Part shown: piece by piece, positions 12,901 to 22,517 of the stretch
Layout: every line of letters starts with the position of its first letter
How positions within the stretch are numbered: the first letter of the stretch is position 1
NCBI RefSeq assembly: GCF_000003605.2
Contig: NW_003143796.1
Coordinates: 299,746-363,745, forward strand
DNA from: Saccoglossus kowalevskii
Taxonomy: Eukaryota > Hemichordata > Enteropneusta > Harrimaniidae
Length of the DNA: 64,000 nt
Direction of reading: 5' to 3'
The notes under the pieces: generated by a model
What the model saw: the letters and a program-made list of their open reading frames with translations, nothing else
Database searches by the model: none
Told to the model about the DNA's origin: nothing
Program-made: the position numbers and the translations under genes

Positions 12901-12994
12901 TGAATCACCCAGACTTACCTTTTACATGATGTAAAGATATGAAAATAACAACAATTGAAGTCCACAGGTAAAGCCAGTTTAGAGACACAGCCAT
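868..12994 (-). CDS. Gene A: sushi/EGF receptor of the cluster, 5' part only
   Basis: Three coding exons are visible: signal peptide 12919-12994, sushi 10965-11126 and EGF 868-987, with GT-AG borders and phases 1, 1 and 1, giving about 119 residues before the window ends. The order matches genes B and D, and the signal peptide shares the LN..YLW.S......LH.VK pattern with both. The EGF exon ends in a good donor (GTAAGC), so the gene continues left of position 868 and its membrane and cytoplasmic parts are unseen. The 10 kb intron between sushi and EGF holds a DIRS fossil and repeat arrays. I see no extra sushi or EGF exon in it. Whether A is a kinase receptor like D or a kinase-less one like B cannot be told. 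Confidence 0.8.
1060..1400. repeat. SINE/MITE-like dispersed repeat with GGACGCACG tail
   Basis: A non-coding block with the phrases 'accaagtttgaacaaaatcc' and 'gccaccattcggccatc', ending in a purine-rich run of GGACG/CACGCACGGAC units. A related, more diverged block lies at 38040-38430. The open frames inside are low-complexity and not believable as genes. It lies in gene A's large intron next to the EGF exon. Confidence 0.5.
1420..4790 (-). mobile_element. Broken DIRS-type (tyrosine-recombinase) retrotransposon fossil
   Basis: A GC-rich island in an AT-rich intron. On the minus strand it encodes reverse-transcriptase pieces typical of DIRS, including PVLDLGRLNLYV, LDLSGAYLHIPMHP and the catalytic NPYLDDWLL. 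A gag-like region follows at higher coordinates, and a GC-rich non-coding end reaches about 4.4-4.8 kb. Reading is interrupted several times, and the recombinase part and one end are not seen, so it is truncated and inactive. Age is probably intermediate: the RT is still easy to recognise. Confidence 0.7.
4790..8860. other. AT-rich intronic DNA of gene A, no coding exon seen
   Basis: I checked both strands for sushi, EGF, FN3 or kinase signatures and found none. The only structured feature is the long hairpin at 6579-6663. Small open frames (such as 6611-7003 minus) lack codon bias or known motifs. Confidence 0.5.
6579..6663. repeat. Long imperfect hairpin (foldback MITE-like)
   Basis: The arms GATGCGGTGTATTC.. 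and ..GGATATACCGCATC pair over about 28-31 bp around an 11-base loop (TCACTTCGCTT), with two mismatches and a 3-base indel. The arm tips GCCGTACTTTCAC/GTGAAAGTACGGC are exact. It is GC-richer than its surroundings. Probably a small foldback element; a structured RNA cannot be excluded. Confidence 0.6.
8860..9620 (-). repeat. A-rep element: four tandem units of about 158 bp with GACGAC tail
   Basis: The phrase 'aaatgaacaaatctga' recurs at 8942, 9101, 9259 and 9416 (spacings 159, 158, 157). Each unit also carries 'ttttcaacaagaagtcgaaaa' or a close form. The array ends in (GACGAC)n and a hairpin AGCTCCACTCGAC/GTCGACAGCGGAGCT. The other side begins 'cagctgagatagcttcgctgttagc'. Fragments of the same family lie near 12.4, 23.5, 31.6 and 39.9 kb. 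Strand is nominal. Probably a non-autonomous DNA element with internal tandem units. Confidence 0.7.
9620..10700. other. Intronic DNA of gene A with an unexplained plus-strand open frame
   Basis: An open frame at 10275-10616 (+) reads MSKRRRPKENTVHV... with a mixed, non-repetitive composition (SIDEYDAQSEIELAFMKIGK) that looks more protein-like than its surroundings. Overlapping frames at 10038-10317 are also open. I recognise no family and see no confident splice partners. It may be a decayed retrocopy or a transposon fragment. Confidence 0.25.
10700..10890. repeat. B-rep fragment
   Basis: Contains 'aattgactaattaatatgca', 'caccaaaatctaatcagtgc' and 'gagttatcagtggaaca', the signature phrases of the B-rep cluster at 19440-20880. 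It abuts the gene A sushi exon on the intron side. Confidence 0.6.
10965..11126 (-). CDS. Gene A sushi-like exon
   Basis: A phase 1-1 exon of 162 bp encodes a short CCP-like module starting GQCTAFPTTQF, with Cys in CTYIC and SCSG and a Trp in TLWTVNHV. It is collinear with the first sushi exons of genes B (37563-37751) and D (49541-49714), which share the G.C...P.TQ start and W.VN....C.G end. It is shorter than a usual 60-residue CCP and more divergent than the later repeats. Confidence 0.8.
11320..12370. repeat. TATTAATTCGCG repeats and flanking unique DNA
   Basis: Between 11330 and 11465 the phrase TATTAATTC(A/G)CG or TTTAATTCGCG occurs four times at about 25-50 bp spacing, starting from ACCGTAAAAACTC, a MITE-like edge. 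From 11480 to 12370 I see no coding signature; two phrases ('aagttgaaatattcagagcc' and a variant) repeat at 12194 and about 12265. All lies in gene A's second intron. Confidence 0.4.
12378..12590. repeat. A-rep fragment
   Basis: Begins 'aacaagcagcctctcggctg' and 'agctctgctgttagcaatgc', then 'aaatgaacaaatctgataga' and 'agtcgaaaatatcacttttt', matching the left part and first unit of the 8860-9620 element. Confidence 0.65.
12919..12994 (-). CDS. Gene A signal-peptide exon
   Basis: Reads MAVSLNWLYLWTSIVVIFIS then LHHVK, a typical signal peptide with a hydrophobic core. The donor GTAAGTC follows at the phase 1 position. An acceptor (TTTGCTCCACAG) lies before 13023, so about 29 bases of 5' leader sit in this exon and a non-coding exon must lie further upstream. 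The leader AGAACTCAAG matches the same place in gene B. Confidence 0.85.
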
Positions 12995-13416
12995 AATGTA
13001 TGTCTTGAGTTCTTGTGAATTTCCTGTGGAGCAAAGAAACTATTTTGGTAAAATGCAACAAATAATAAGTTTACAATATGTTATAATGTATGACAAATAA
13101 GTGAGTTAATAGCATAACAGGTAACAGTTTATATATAATAAATTATGATTGCAGTGATAAATGCATTGTGCTTTATAACAATACATGTACATGGTACATT
13201 CATTTTTCGACTTTTTTTGTACTTAATATTTACATTTTTGACAATCGTCATTTTTTAATGAGCGATAATTTAGTCAGTCACTATTTTTTGTTATAACACA
13301 TCACTCGTTAATACTGTACCATAATAGGTCAAAACAGGATCACCTGTTATCGGCTAAATTACCATAGAAATTACTAGTTCTCTAGGGAGACTAGTACATC
13401 AACTATTGCCCGGGAA

Positions 13417-13479
13417 TGACGTCACTCTGATCGTGTGATTTCCAATATGTCATCTGCTAGTTCGGTCGCTGATATAAAT
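13417..13479 (+). promoter_or_regulatory. CRE palindrome and TATA-like box, possible plus-strand promoter
   Basis: TGACGTCA, a perfect CRE, is at 13417-13424, and TATAAAT at 13473-13479, followed about 30 bp on by CTTCAGTTC, an initiator-like string. No gene follows that I recognise (the frame at 13637-13885 has no known motif), so this may belong to a mobile element or an unseen non-coding transcript within gene A's first intron. Confidence 0.3.
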
Positions 13480-13499
13480 GGTCCGCCTCGATAGACTGG

Positions 13500-14985
13500 A
13501 CGATTTAGCTTCAGTTCAGAAGAAGAACTTGACTAACTAGTAGAAAATAAAGATGCACTGAAGACGAAGGATGCAATCAGGTTTTCTAGAAGCGTCTTGT
13601 TTGTGAAGAAGTCGAGAAGAAGACTGCAGGCGATCTATGCACGTTCCACCAGCAATTCTATGTGTAATGTGTTATAAAACACATATTGCATGGCCTAATT
13701 CGGGCTCTAGTATACGTCTATTTTCCCCTCGGGGTTGTGGGGTACCAGCAATACCTGCTATTGTGCTTAACATCGCCAGTGCTATGTGCTTTTTTTACAA
13801 CTTAGTTGTCTATTCCAGAATTCAAGCTTTTCCACATAATTTTTTTAACCACGACATTTTACCAACAGCGATTTGGAATAATTGAAATTTGATTTACCCT
13901 TCTTCACGGCGCGAAACCAATATTTGTTTTTGATTTTAACATCTTATAATCGAGACATATCATTAAAAATTGGTGGGCTGATTTGTTATTTGTAACACCG
14001 TATTTTATTAATGTTAAATTGGATGATTTCTATGGATGCTCTTTTCGATTGCAAATGCAAATGGCGACGTTTTGAAATGACAATGTTCACTATTCAGTGC
14101 TACAAAAATCTCTTTATATGCAAAAATTGAAGCATTGTTATACACTGGTGTATCGAATAAAGTCATTAGTTGTTGTATAGTTGACTTGAATTGTTATGAA
14201 CCCCAAATAATCAGAAATATCACAGGTTTTTCGATCAACGGCCTCAACATGAACAACGCCGTTTTGACAAGATTTGTTTAGCGATGTCAGCATGTTGGTA
14301 TGTGCTGATTTTTCCCTATTAAAACTAGAAGATGAGCATGATTCCTGATATTAATCTTCACATGGCAGTTGGTAGGCTGGTTTTGATATGTACCGGGGTT
14401 CAATAACGCAAAATTTCATAGTGCTAATTTTGTTTACGTTGTAGTTGCCTGTGATTTGAGGTAAAAGTATTGTCATACATGTACAATGAGATATCGCTTT
14501 GTATGACAGTAAATTTGCCCATTTTAATGAGTATTTTGATGGTATCGTAAACTGTCTGACCTCCTGACAACCTCGGTCCGGGTGTGAACGGTTTGTTTAC
14601 CCGCAACATGGTTCAAGACAAAAGGAAGCTAGGTATTTCCAGATCGGGGATAAAGGACTGTGATGTGGTCTGTTTTAAAATTTTGAATTGGTTCTCAGTT
14701 TACTTTTTTTGTTTGAAATCATTTCTTCAAATAAATTCACATACATGTATTTACAAATTATGAATTTTCTAATAAAGTGTTTTTTTTCTATTCTATTCTA
14801 CACATATTTATTCTATTCTGAATTCTATTAATAGTACCAATTTACAACTGGAAAAAGCTTGGTACCTTGAACACAATAACTGTATATATATATTTATACA
14901 GAAAACGTGAAATACAGATATGTCTGCACAACACAGATCGCTTGATTCGTATAACGTATAGTGTGTTTAAAAAAAAGAATGAGAT
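13500..14985. other. Gene A first-intron DNA, nothing recognised
   Basis: No coding exon, RNA gene or clear repeat was found on either strand. A repeated 'ttctattctattctacac' stretch near 14785-14830 is the only low-complexity feature. Confidence 0.4.
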
Positions 14986-16120
14986 AGTAGTATTTCTTAA
15001 CATAATCAACAATTTATTTCCCCAAACCACGGCCACTCTCAATCGATCCATCGAGTTTACAAAACAAATTACAATGGAGGCCGGGTGTGGTACCTATCTT
15101 TCCTTGTTAAAAGTACGAAAACATTGCAATCCTGGCTAACAACAATATCGGCATATTTAGATTAAAACGTATACAACAGAGAGGACAAGTGCATCTAGAA
15201 TACAGTACATTTACGTATCTAAATATAGCCATATTCTGGGAAACCCGCAGATTTTAAAATAACTTATTACGACCACTGAACCAGGAAACGATACGTGGAA
15301 ACAAAAGTTTGGAAGTCAAAAATCGAAAGGTTGACATTTAAAATAACATTTAAACTTACGTGTGCAACTTTTCAGATACACTTCTTCTACGATATTTTCA
15401 AAGGACAGTCAAGTGATTTAAATCGTCCAGTTATCTCATATCTCGAATGTTATTAAGTATTTACCGCAACCCCGAACGGGACCCTACTTCCTCGACGTCG
15501 CCATCTTGGTTGTGTACTGGAGCATGTCAACACTTTTATTTCCTTGTACAGCGCCCTCACAACAACTCGTGCAAAATTAATCTGTGTTGTTTTTATCTGA
15601 ATATACATAAGAAGCTACAACAAAATTGGAGCATGACATCAACCACACTTTACCACCAATCTTGTAAATTCGGGTAAACTTACTATCTAGGGATCTCGAT
15701 TTATTAGATCCAGATAATTTGTTTTTCGTCTATAATAATTCCCCAATTGGCAATCATATTAATGGCCAATTGACTAACATTCGAACGTTTTCAAAGGACG
15801 TCGTTACGCACTGTGCTCGGTGATTATTTATAAAGACGAAGGTAATGCCTTTGTTGCGCTGGAAGTACATGAGTTTTGAGTTAATAAACAACACAGTAAC
15901 ATCACCATGTTTCATCGGTATAGCTTTCAGTCACTCAAGGGCGTCGCATGTATGCATTTAATATGATTCATAGCTGAAATCAAAGGCAATTAAGATATGA
16001 AAGTATTTTTAGTACAATTTAACATAAATTAAATAATAAAAAATATTGAAAGGTAATATCGCTTCACATGAACTGACAATTTCAGTTGTGACTAGATTTT
16101 TACTAAGGGTCCATCTCATG
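14985..16120 (-). repeat. Upstream copy of the gene A/gene B segmental duplication
   Basis: Three blocks are shared, in the same order, with DNA upstream of gene B. 'ccactctcaatc' to 'ggaggccgggtgtgg' (15027-15090) matches 42218-42275. The stretch from 'ctgaaccaggaaacga' to 'ctgtgttgtttttat' (15276-15596) matches about 43310-43613. 'attcgaacgttttcaaa' to 'aagatatgaaagta' (15779-16005) matches 45129-45383. The middle block contains the shared promoter and non-coding exon. Confidence 0.8.
15360..15560 (-). promoter_or_regulatory. Gene A promoter and non-coding first exon
   Basis: On the minus strand the order is GAGGGCGCTGTA, AAGGAAATAAAAGTGTTGA, AAGATGGCGACG (a YY1-like site, 15500-15507 on plus), then a transcript-like region ending at a good donor, CACAC/GTAAGT, at 15360. 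The same order, site and donor occur at gene B. A six-codon upstream frame, MATSRK then stop (15484-15504), is matched by MAALRK in B. The start site is inferred and lies near the YY1-like motif; there is no TATA box. Confidence 0.6.
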
Positions 16121-16129
16121 TGCGCCTAT

Positions 16130-19100
16130 ATATGGCAGCTTACTAACAGGGTAATAGTGTGCAGCGCCCTCAAGCATGGCGTCGTCAAAGATTAGACTTA
16201 TTTATTATTATCATATTCGATTGACCGTGATCCTAGTCTAATGATGAAATTTTGTTCCGGGGAAAGTGACCATGGGTGATGTAGTACACGTGTGTACGAG
16301 TCGTGGAAGTTTTGGAAATGTTCGTGTATTATTTTACAGCCGTTTTGAGAATTATTCGGACAGTCAATTAGCAATATATCTTGGAACTTTGCAAAACACT
16401 TGGGTCTTTTCCAATCTAGACTTGATGGCGCCGTTGTATTGGCAGGCCCATAGTTGGGATCATTCCATCATCTTGCTAGATGCGGGTAAAACGCTGTTTT
16501 CAAAACGACACGGGTTGATTATCATACATTAACAGGTTGTATGTGCATTCAAAGTGTTATTTTAAATTGTTTTAACCATCTGAGTCCACCTGACAGAGCG
16601 CAATTTACAAAACAACTCCCGAGTGTTCAGTAAGCCCAGGTATTACATGTAATGAACTCGTCGTTGGCGGGAAGGCTCAAAATAGAGTTCCTTAGTATTG
16701 GACGCGCTGCTATTTCGCGACAGTTTTGAGCCAAACTAAATTTTTTTACATTACTGGTACATTATGTATCAAATTCAGATTTTATACCGAGGTGGGAGAG
16801 TACGTCAGGAATACACGGACGGAAAACTTGATTATAACGCTTTGATGGACTTTGTCAAATTAAAAGTGCCTTCCTTGAGCGAATCACTTTTTCAACTGCA
16901 GTTTGAAAATGACGAAGGTATGACGACCGTTATTATGTCTAGTCCATTTTTGTAACAGGGCCAATTGACTAAAATAAACGAGGGGTTGACATTTTTCGAC
17001 AAATTTAAGCAACACTCAACTTGCGATTTTTAAAATTACTAAAAATGGTAATCACGTGATCGTGCAATCGACTGCAGCGATTGGCTGATCGCATGTTTAC
17101 TCAGCCACGCCTTAAAGATTTAGGATAGAGTTTCTAAGATTTCGTAACAGAAGAATGAGGGAAGTGGACAGCGAGGCGTTACTTTAGCTGACATTTCGAT
17201 GAATAAATGTGTATTTCTTTGGGGTTACGACACTGACACCTGGAAGAGTCATTTGCAGTCACGCCTGGGTTAGCAAAGTGGTTGCTGATTTCCCCTGTGC
17301 ACAGACACGGTTTTAAACTGGAGTGCACTGTTTCATCAGTGTGACAGAAAGTTATTAAGACACCCGCCGAACTACATAGCTACTCGTCGGAGAGTGGAAA
17401 TGTTTCTAAAACTATGGAGATTTTGATTTCATTCATTTATTTCAATACGAAGTCTGAGTGACTAGCGCCTTCTTAGTGTTCATTTTTTTCTGGAATAAGA
17501 GGAACCACTTGTAGAGTTCATTGTGTTGCTGTGAGTTGTGATTAGCGCCACCCAGTGTTCATTTTTGGAATGAGAGAAACCACTTGTGTTGCTGTATATT
17601 TGTGATTAGCGCCCCCTAGTGTTCATTTTATGAATCACATATTCTGTGTTTCTGCGATATTGTTTATTTGTTACATAATACATTTCCCTTCTTGTTCACT
17701 GTCAACTGTGGTGATTATTTTAACCAAACGATTCCCGTTTCCCAACAGAAGCAAGGCTAAAAGTAAAGACTTTCACACCACCGACGAGGTTTATTATTAT
17801 ACCTGTTCAAGAAACATGTAAGTAAGCCCTCTCCGAAAAGTAGTTAGACTCGATAAGATGTATGTAATTTTATAATTATAATATTTGAATTTTAGTGGCT
17901 ATTAAGAGTTTGTCACAAGTCATGGTAAAATACGTAGAGGAAAGTAATTAAACGGGGCCCGAAAATCTTTATAAAGTGGTAGAGGGAGTTGAAAACCCGT
18001 CTTCTTATGATTGATTATACGCATTCCACGAGGAACGCCTCGGATACATAGTGTGTATATGAAACAACTAGACTGAAGGATTATAGGTATACTGAGCACA
18101 GCCCCCAGTCAATATGTGGCAATCACGTCTTCCGATGGCAAGATTGTTTTAATTATTGGTATGACTGCAATTATTGCATACGTAATCCACGTTAATTTAT
18201 TACGATAAATAATAGTTGCATGATGTAAGTGCATTAATTGTTATTTTTACTATATTTAAGTTAAATCCGCGTGTAAACATATAACTTATTGTTTCGAGAC
18301 AAATCCGTAATTAAACAAAATATGGTAAATTATCAAAATAGTTTTCCGACTGTTAGGTGAACATCTACGATCGCATAGAATCAACTTTTTAAGTACATTC
18401 GTACTGCAGCTGAAAACTCTATTTGGTATTCTATCATGATTTGATTGTTTGAATAAAAAGAAACTAATTCTGTGACAATAACAACCAGTATGTGTTGTTT
18501 TGTACTAACCATAAAAGTTTGTCTGCATTGAGTTTGTGCTTTTTGATAATGACCATCATGTCACAGAGCAATTTGTAAATATATGCCTGCATTGTTAGAA
18601 GTTTCTACCTTTTAATGAATTATTTTTGAAAGTTAAAGGTATTATCGACACTTGGTATGGTTCGAAAGTTTGTACATACATAGTACATAATGAGTTTTGT
18701 TGTTACTCATATGGACCTAGCAGCCACGCCTATACGCTTGCTATACGAGAACTATGACGTCATATACTTAGTCTGGATGTTGACATTGACAATCAAATAT
18801 TGGCTATTTAAACTACGAATAATTCCAAGAACAGTTTATGTATTTTAAATATCTGGACGGAGAGAGATTTTTTAATTATTGTCCAAACTGTATTAAAAAC
18901 GAATTTCACTTTTTGTACTGAAAGAAGTCTTTGATAATAATGACTTATACATAATTAAACCAGTGGAACCAAACGCATGTAGCTGAGAGGCGATGACAGA
19001 CGCAGAAAATAACTTCATGAAGCTTCATAAATGGTTTGATATCTATCTACAATGTCGCCAAGCATCATGATTGACCGAATTTACCGTTAGATGGCGCGCC

Positions 19101-19440
19101 CGTCAAATTCTGAACAGTTATATCGGTGCTTGGAGAAGGGATACATTTGAAAATGTTTGACTGCCGATCACTCAATGAGGTTATGTCGGACAAGTTTGGA
19201 TTTTAAGAATATGTTTGTTTTTTTCCAGTTTGGTGTAACTCAAACGCATTGTTCTCCATTTCCTTATCAATTATCATTATTTGTCTAGAAAATCAAAGAA
19301 AGCTCCCGTGTGCTGAGAGTATGGGAGACACATTAAAATTAATTCAACATTTAAGATTTGCATTTCAAACGAGAAGCTTAGCAACTAATATTTGTCTGCT
19401 ATTTGCGATGCACAACATGAAAACAATGTGATTTACATTA
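16130..19440. other. Intergenic DNA between gene A and gene B 3' side
   Basis: Mostly unique DNA. Short open frames at 16266-16532 and 16764-16955 (+) are non-repetitive; the second is described separately. At 17461-17635 a unit of about 75 bp with 'agcgcc' and 'agtgttcatttt' is repeated three times. From 17640 to 19440 no gene is recognisable. Confidence 0.4.
16764..16917 (+). CDS. Possible first exon with PB1-like domain
   Basis: Reads MYQIQILYRGGRVRQEYTDG and continues with LDYNALMDFV and LFQLQFENDEG, ending at a possible donor GAAG/GTATGA at 16917. The strand order (basic first strand, helix, then an acidic FENDE loop) resembles a PB1 interaction domain, though the acidic motif is weak. 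No downstream exon was identified, so this is a suggestion only. Without splicing the frame closes at 16955. Confidence 0.25.
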
Positions 19441-20880
19441 TCAAAATTTATAATACATACAGAAAATACATTTGATTTTTCATCCATGGTTTTTAATTAA
19501 TTAGAGTGATGAATTCAATTTAAATCTGACTTTTTAAGATATCAGGAATAAGCTAATAATAGATAAACAATATGCATGCATGCAACATTAAACTAATCAC
19601 GTCTTTGGACTACTTCTAATAACCAAATGAATCATTATACAAATTAAGCAATTATTATGCATAGATTTAGGTTTAGTTAGGTTAGTTTCATTACAATGTG
19701 ATGATCAATCCTAAAAATAAATTATTATGCAAATTAGGTAATTATTATAGATGTATATAAACCTATGTTAGTGTATATATGTAGTTGAAAATTGGCTAAT
19801 TAATATGCACTGATTTTAACCCAAAACTAATCAGGTCTGTGCATTGTCCTAGAACATCTTTGTACTAGGATTCATTGAAATGGGATAATTAGTACTTCCG
19901 ATATCAGTCTAAAAGCTGAAAATTAACTAATTATACAAATTAGTTGATTAATATGCACACATTTTTACCCCAAATTAATCAGGGTTGTGCATTGTTCTAG
20001 AAAATATATGTACCAAGTTTCATTTAAAATAATGAAGTGATAGTACTTGAAATATCAAAATTTAAAAATTGATTAATATGCAAATTAGGTAATTAATATT
20101 TCACAAATCTGTCTGTGCATTGTCCTATGTATCTATGTAAGTTTCATTGAAATGTGATGATTAGTACTTGAGCTATCAGTGGAAAAGCTGAAATTTGATT
20201 AATCATTATGCAAATTAGGTTAATTATATGAATTGATTTTTACCCAAAACTAATTAAATTTGTGCATTAGTCCAGAGCATCTATGTACAAGTTTCATCAA
20301 AATCCAATAAATGGCCCTTTAGATATCAGTGGAACAGTCATAGAACAGCTTATATTTAACTAATTATCGTGCAAATTAGGTTAATTTTATGCATGGATTT
20401 TTACCCCAAACTAATCAAATCTGTACACTTGTCCAGAGCACCTATGTACCAAGTTTCGTCAAAATCCAACATGCGGTTCTTGAGATATCAGTGGAACGGA
20501 CGGACATACACAAATACAGACGAATTAGGTTAGTTATATGAATGGATTTTTACCCAAAACTAATTAAATTTGTGCGTTAGTCCAGGGCATCTATGTACAA
20601 AGTTGCATCAAAATTTATTGAATGGCTCTTTAGATATCAGTGGCACAGTCACGGAACAGCTAAAAAGTAGCTAATTATCATGCCAATTAGGTAATTAATA
20701 TGCATGGATTTCAACCAAAACCTAATCAAATCAGCGCATTAGCCCAAAGCATCTATGCACCAAGTTTCATTAAAAACCAACATGCGGTTCTTGAGATATC
20801 AGTGGAACGGACGGACATACACACATACAGACAGGGTAACTGAAAAGACTTCCATTGTGTGCTTCGCACACCGGAGTCAA
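19440..20880. repeat. B-rep tandem cluster
   Basis: About seven diverged units of 160-180 bp, each with 'attatgcaaattaggt', a 'taatatgcatggatttttacc' phrase, 'caaaactaatcaaatctgtgcatt', 'catctatgtaccaagtttca' and 'gatatcagtggaac'. The last units end 'ggacggacatacacacatacagac' and then a short hairpin TGTGTGCTTCGCACACC near 20857. The same family recurs near 10.8, 29.5, 30.6, 31.3 and 31.85 kb. Probably a non-autonomous element amplified in place. Confidence 0.7.
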
Positions 20881-20989
20881 AAACGTACTACGCAATCTCC
20901 ATCAAAAGAAAGTATACTTATTCAAGAAACTGTAACAATTATTTGTTTACAAATTGCTATATCATATTAGAAAGAACATGACATGCTAG

Positions 20990-21636
20990 AAACAGTGACA
21001 AGATGTTTTTTATTACAATGAATATTGGTTAATTGTATACTATACATTATATTACTATCGCCATTTATAATACATAACAATATATATAAAACAAAGTCCC
21101 TACACATTCATCACAATGTTTATGCCGTTAATATGGAAGATGCTTTACAGTGATAAGAGTACAATATTTCCCTATGATTCCAATACAACAATTGGATATA
21201 TCAAATACACAATGTATGTAATTTAACTATACAATCACGTGATGTGCAATAACATTATTAAGTTATAAATTGTTTCTTTGAAATGCCGACTGATTATACG
21301 TATACATGAGTGAATCATACCATGAAAGTATTTCTGATGAAAATTGACGATATGCATGATTTTAGTTTTTCTAGTATGTAAAACACCACAACATGATGGC
21401 ATGCAAAACAGAATATGTACATGGAAAATCATTTGATGAACAAAAATGTTGGCTATTCAGTCATACTTTCGATGGGAATCGTATTCTGTTATGTTTGTGG
21501 TTTGCTGCACATTTCACGAATACTACATTCAATTATGAATGACTTGTGATTTTCCCGAATATTTCTCCTTCCTAAAAGTTAAATTATTACACAAGGATGA
21601 TAGTCGACGATGTAAATACAATGTTTAGTATTAGTT
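20990..21636 (-). other. Gene B 3' untranslated region and downstream DNA
   Basis: AT-rich DNA after the gene B stop with no second gene. The first clear AATAAA on the minus strand is at 21009-21014, implying a 3' UTR of about 600 bases. Confidence 0.5.
21009..21014 (-). terminator. Candidate poly(A) signal of gene B
   Basis: AATAAA on the minus strand, about 625 bases after the gene B stop codon and the first exact match found downstream. Confidence 0.4.
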
Positions 21637-22517
21637 TTATATCACAACTTGATAATCACTCTGTGCGTTTTCCCTTGACTGTAAAGGCTTCCCATCAGGA
21701 TTTATCCTCAATTGTTCATAAGTATCAGCACGCATATTGATTTCTGTTAACTCAGTGTACACATCGTCATCCTTAGCTTTGGATTGATGGTCAGGGTGTG
21801 GCTTTTCTATAATTGTCAAAAAACAAACATGATACGACACACGTCATAACAAATGGATGGAATAATATTTGTTATTTGTGTAGTTTTTCGTTTCAGCTAT
21901 AACGTATCTATTTGTATATGCTACATTGCACAGTTTCGGCAATCGAATGAAAAACTAAATTGTTGACTACAAGGATGTTAACATATAAATAGGAATTAAC
22001 AATTGTGAACAATTATGCAGACATGTGAAAAAGTTCACATAATGTAGAATGTATCTAATCATTTATGTTTACCTCTCGGTTTTCTCCGTCGTCGCCTGTA
22101 AACAAATACATAAGTCAGTCATTAATCATTGAAACAATATCTTATATCATCTTTCTTCTTCAAAATCCTTTTGACGTTTGTTTATGTACGATATATTTTT
22201 TGAATAGCTGTAAAAATCACAGTGGTAAAATTGCAAGCTGTGGAATATTATGAACAGAGTATAGTACATGTATATCAATACCTTATAATGAAAAAAGCAA
22301 CCACCACACATATAACAGCAAAAATAATCACGACACACACAGCAATGATAGTTGTAAGTCGAACTGAGCTTTTGTCAGTAGTACCTGGAATGTAGGAATA
22401 ATGAAATGGTATTTGGAATGTTGTATGTGCAGTTTTAAATTATTGACATTAAAATTATAACAATTATGAACTACCTGTCTGAATAGGTTCCATGAACGGA
22501 CTTGAAGTGAAGAAAAC
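21637..22517 (-). CDS. Gene B juxtamembrane, membrane span and ITAM-like tail exons
   Basis: Exon 22475-22517 (43 bp) is a stalk. Exon 22282-22384 gives the membrane span ([19 protein letters not shown]). The 23 bp micro-exon 22073-22095 encodes a run of arginines (stop-transfer). Exon 21637-21806 encodes the 56-residue end: DDDVYTEL, nine residues, then YEQL, then SDYQVVI-stop. The YxxL pair with acidic lead fits an ITAM, SDYQVV fits an ITIM, and the terminal VVI fits a class II PDZ ligand. Phases 0-1, 1-2, 2-1 and 1-stop fit exactly. No kinase exon follows before the poly(A) signal. Confidence 0.8.

Noticed and set aside
15447-15677. Plus-strand frame MLLSIYRNPERDPTSS, also at 43465
   Set aside because: Conserved between the two places only because both hold the duplicated promoter; the conserved signals (YY1-like site, donor) are on the other strand.
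19440-20880. CRISPR-like array
   Set aside because: Units are 160-180 bp and diverged in an animal genome; a transposon-derived tandem repeat.
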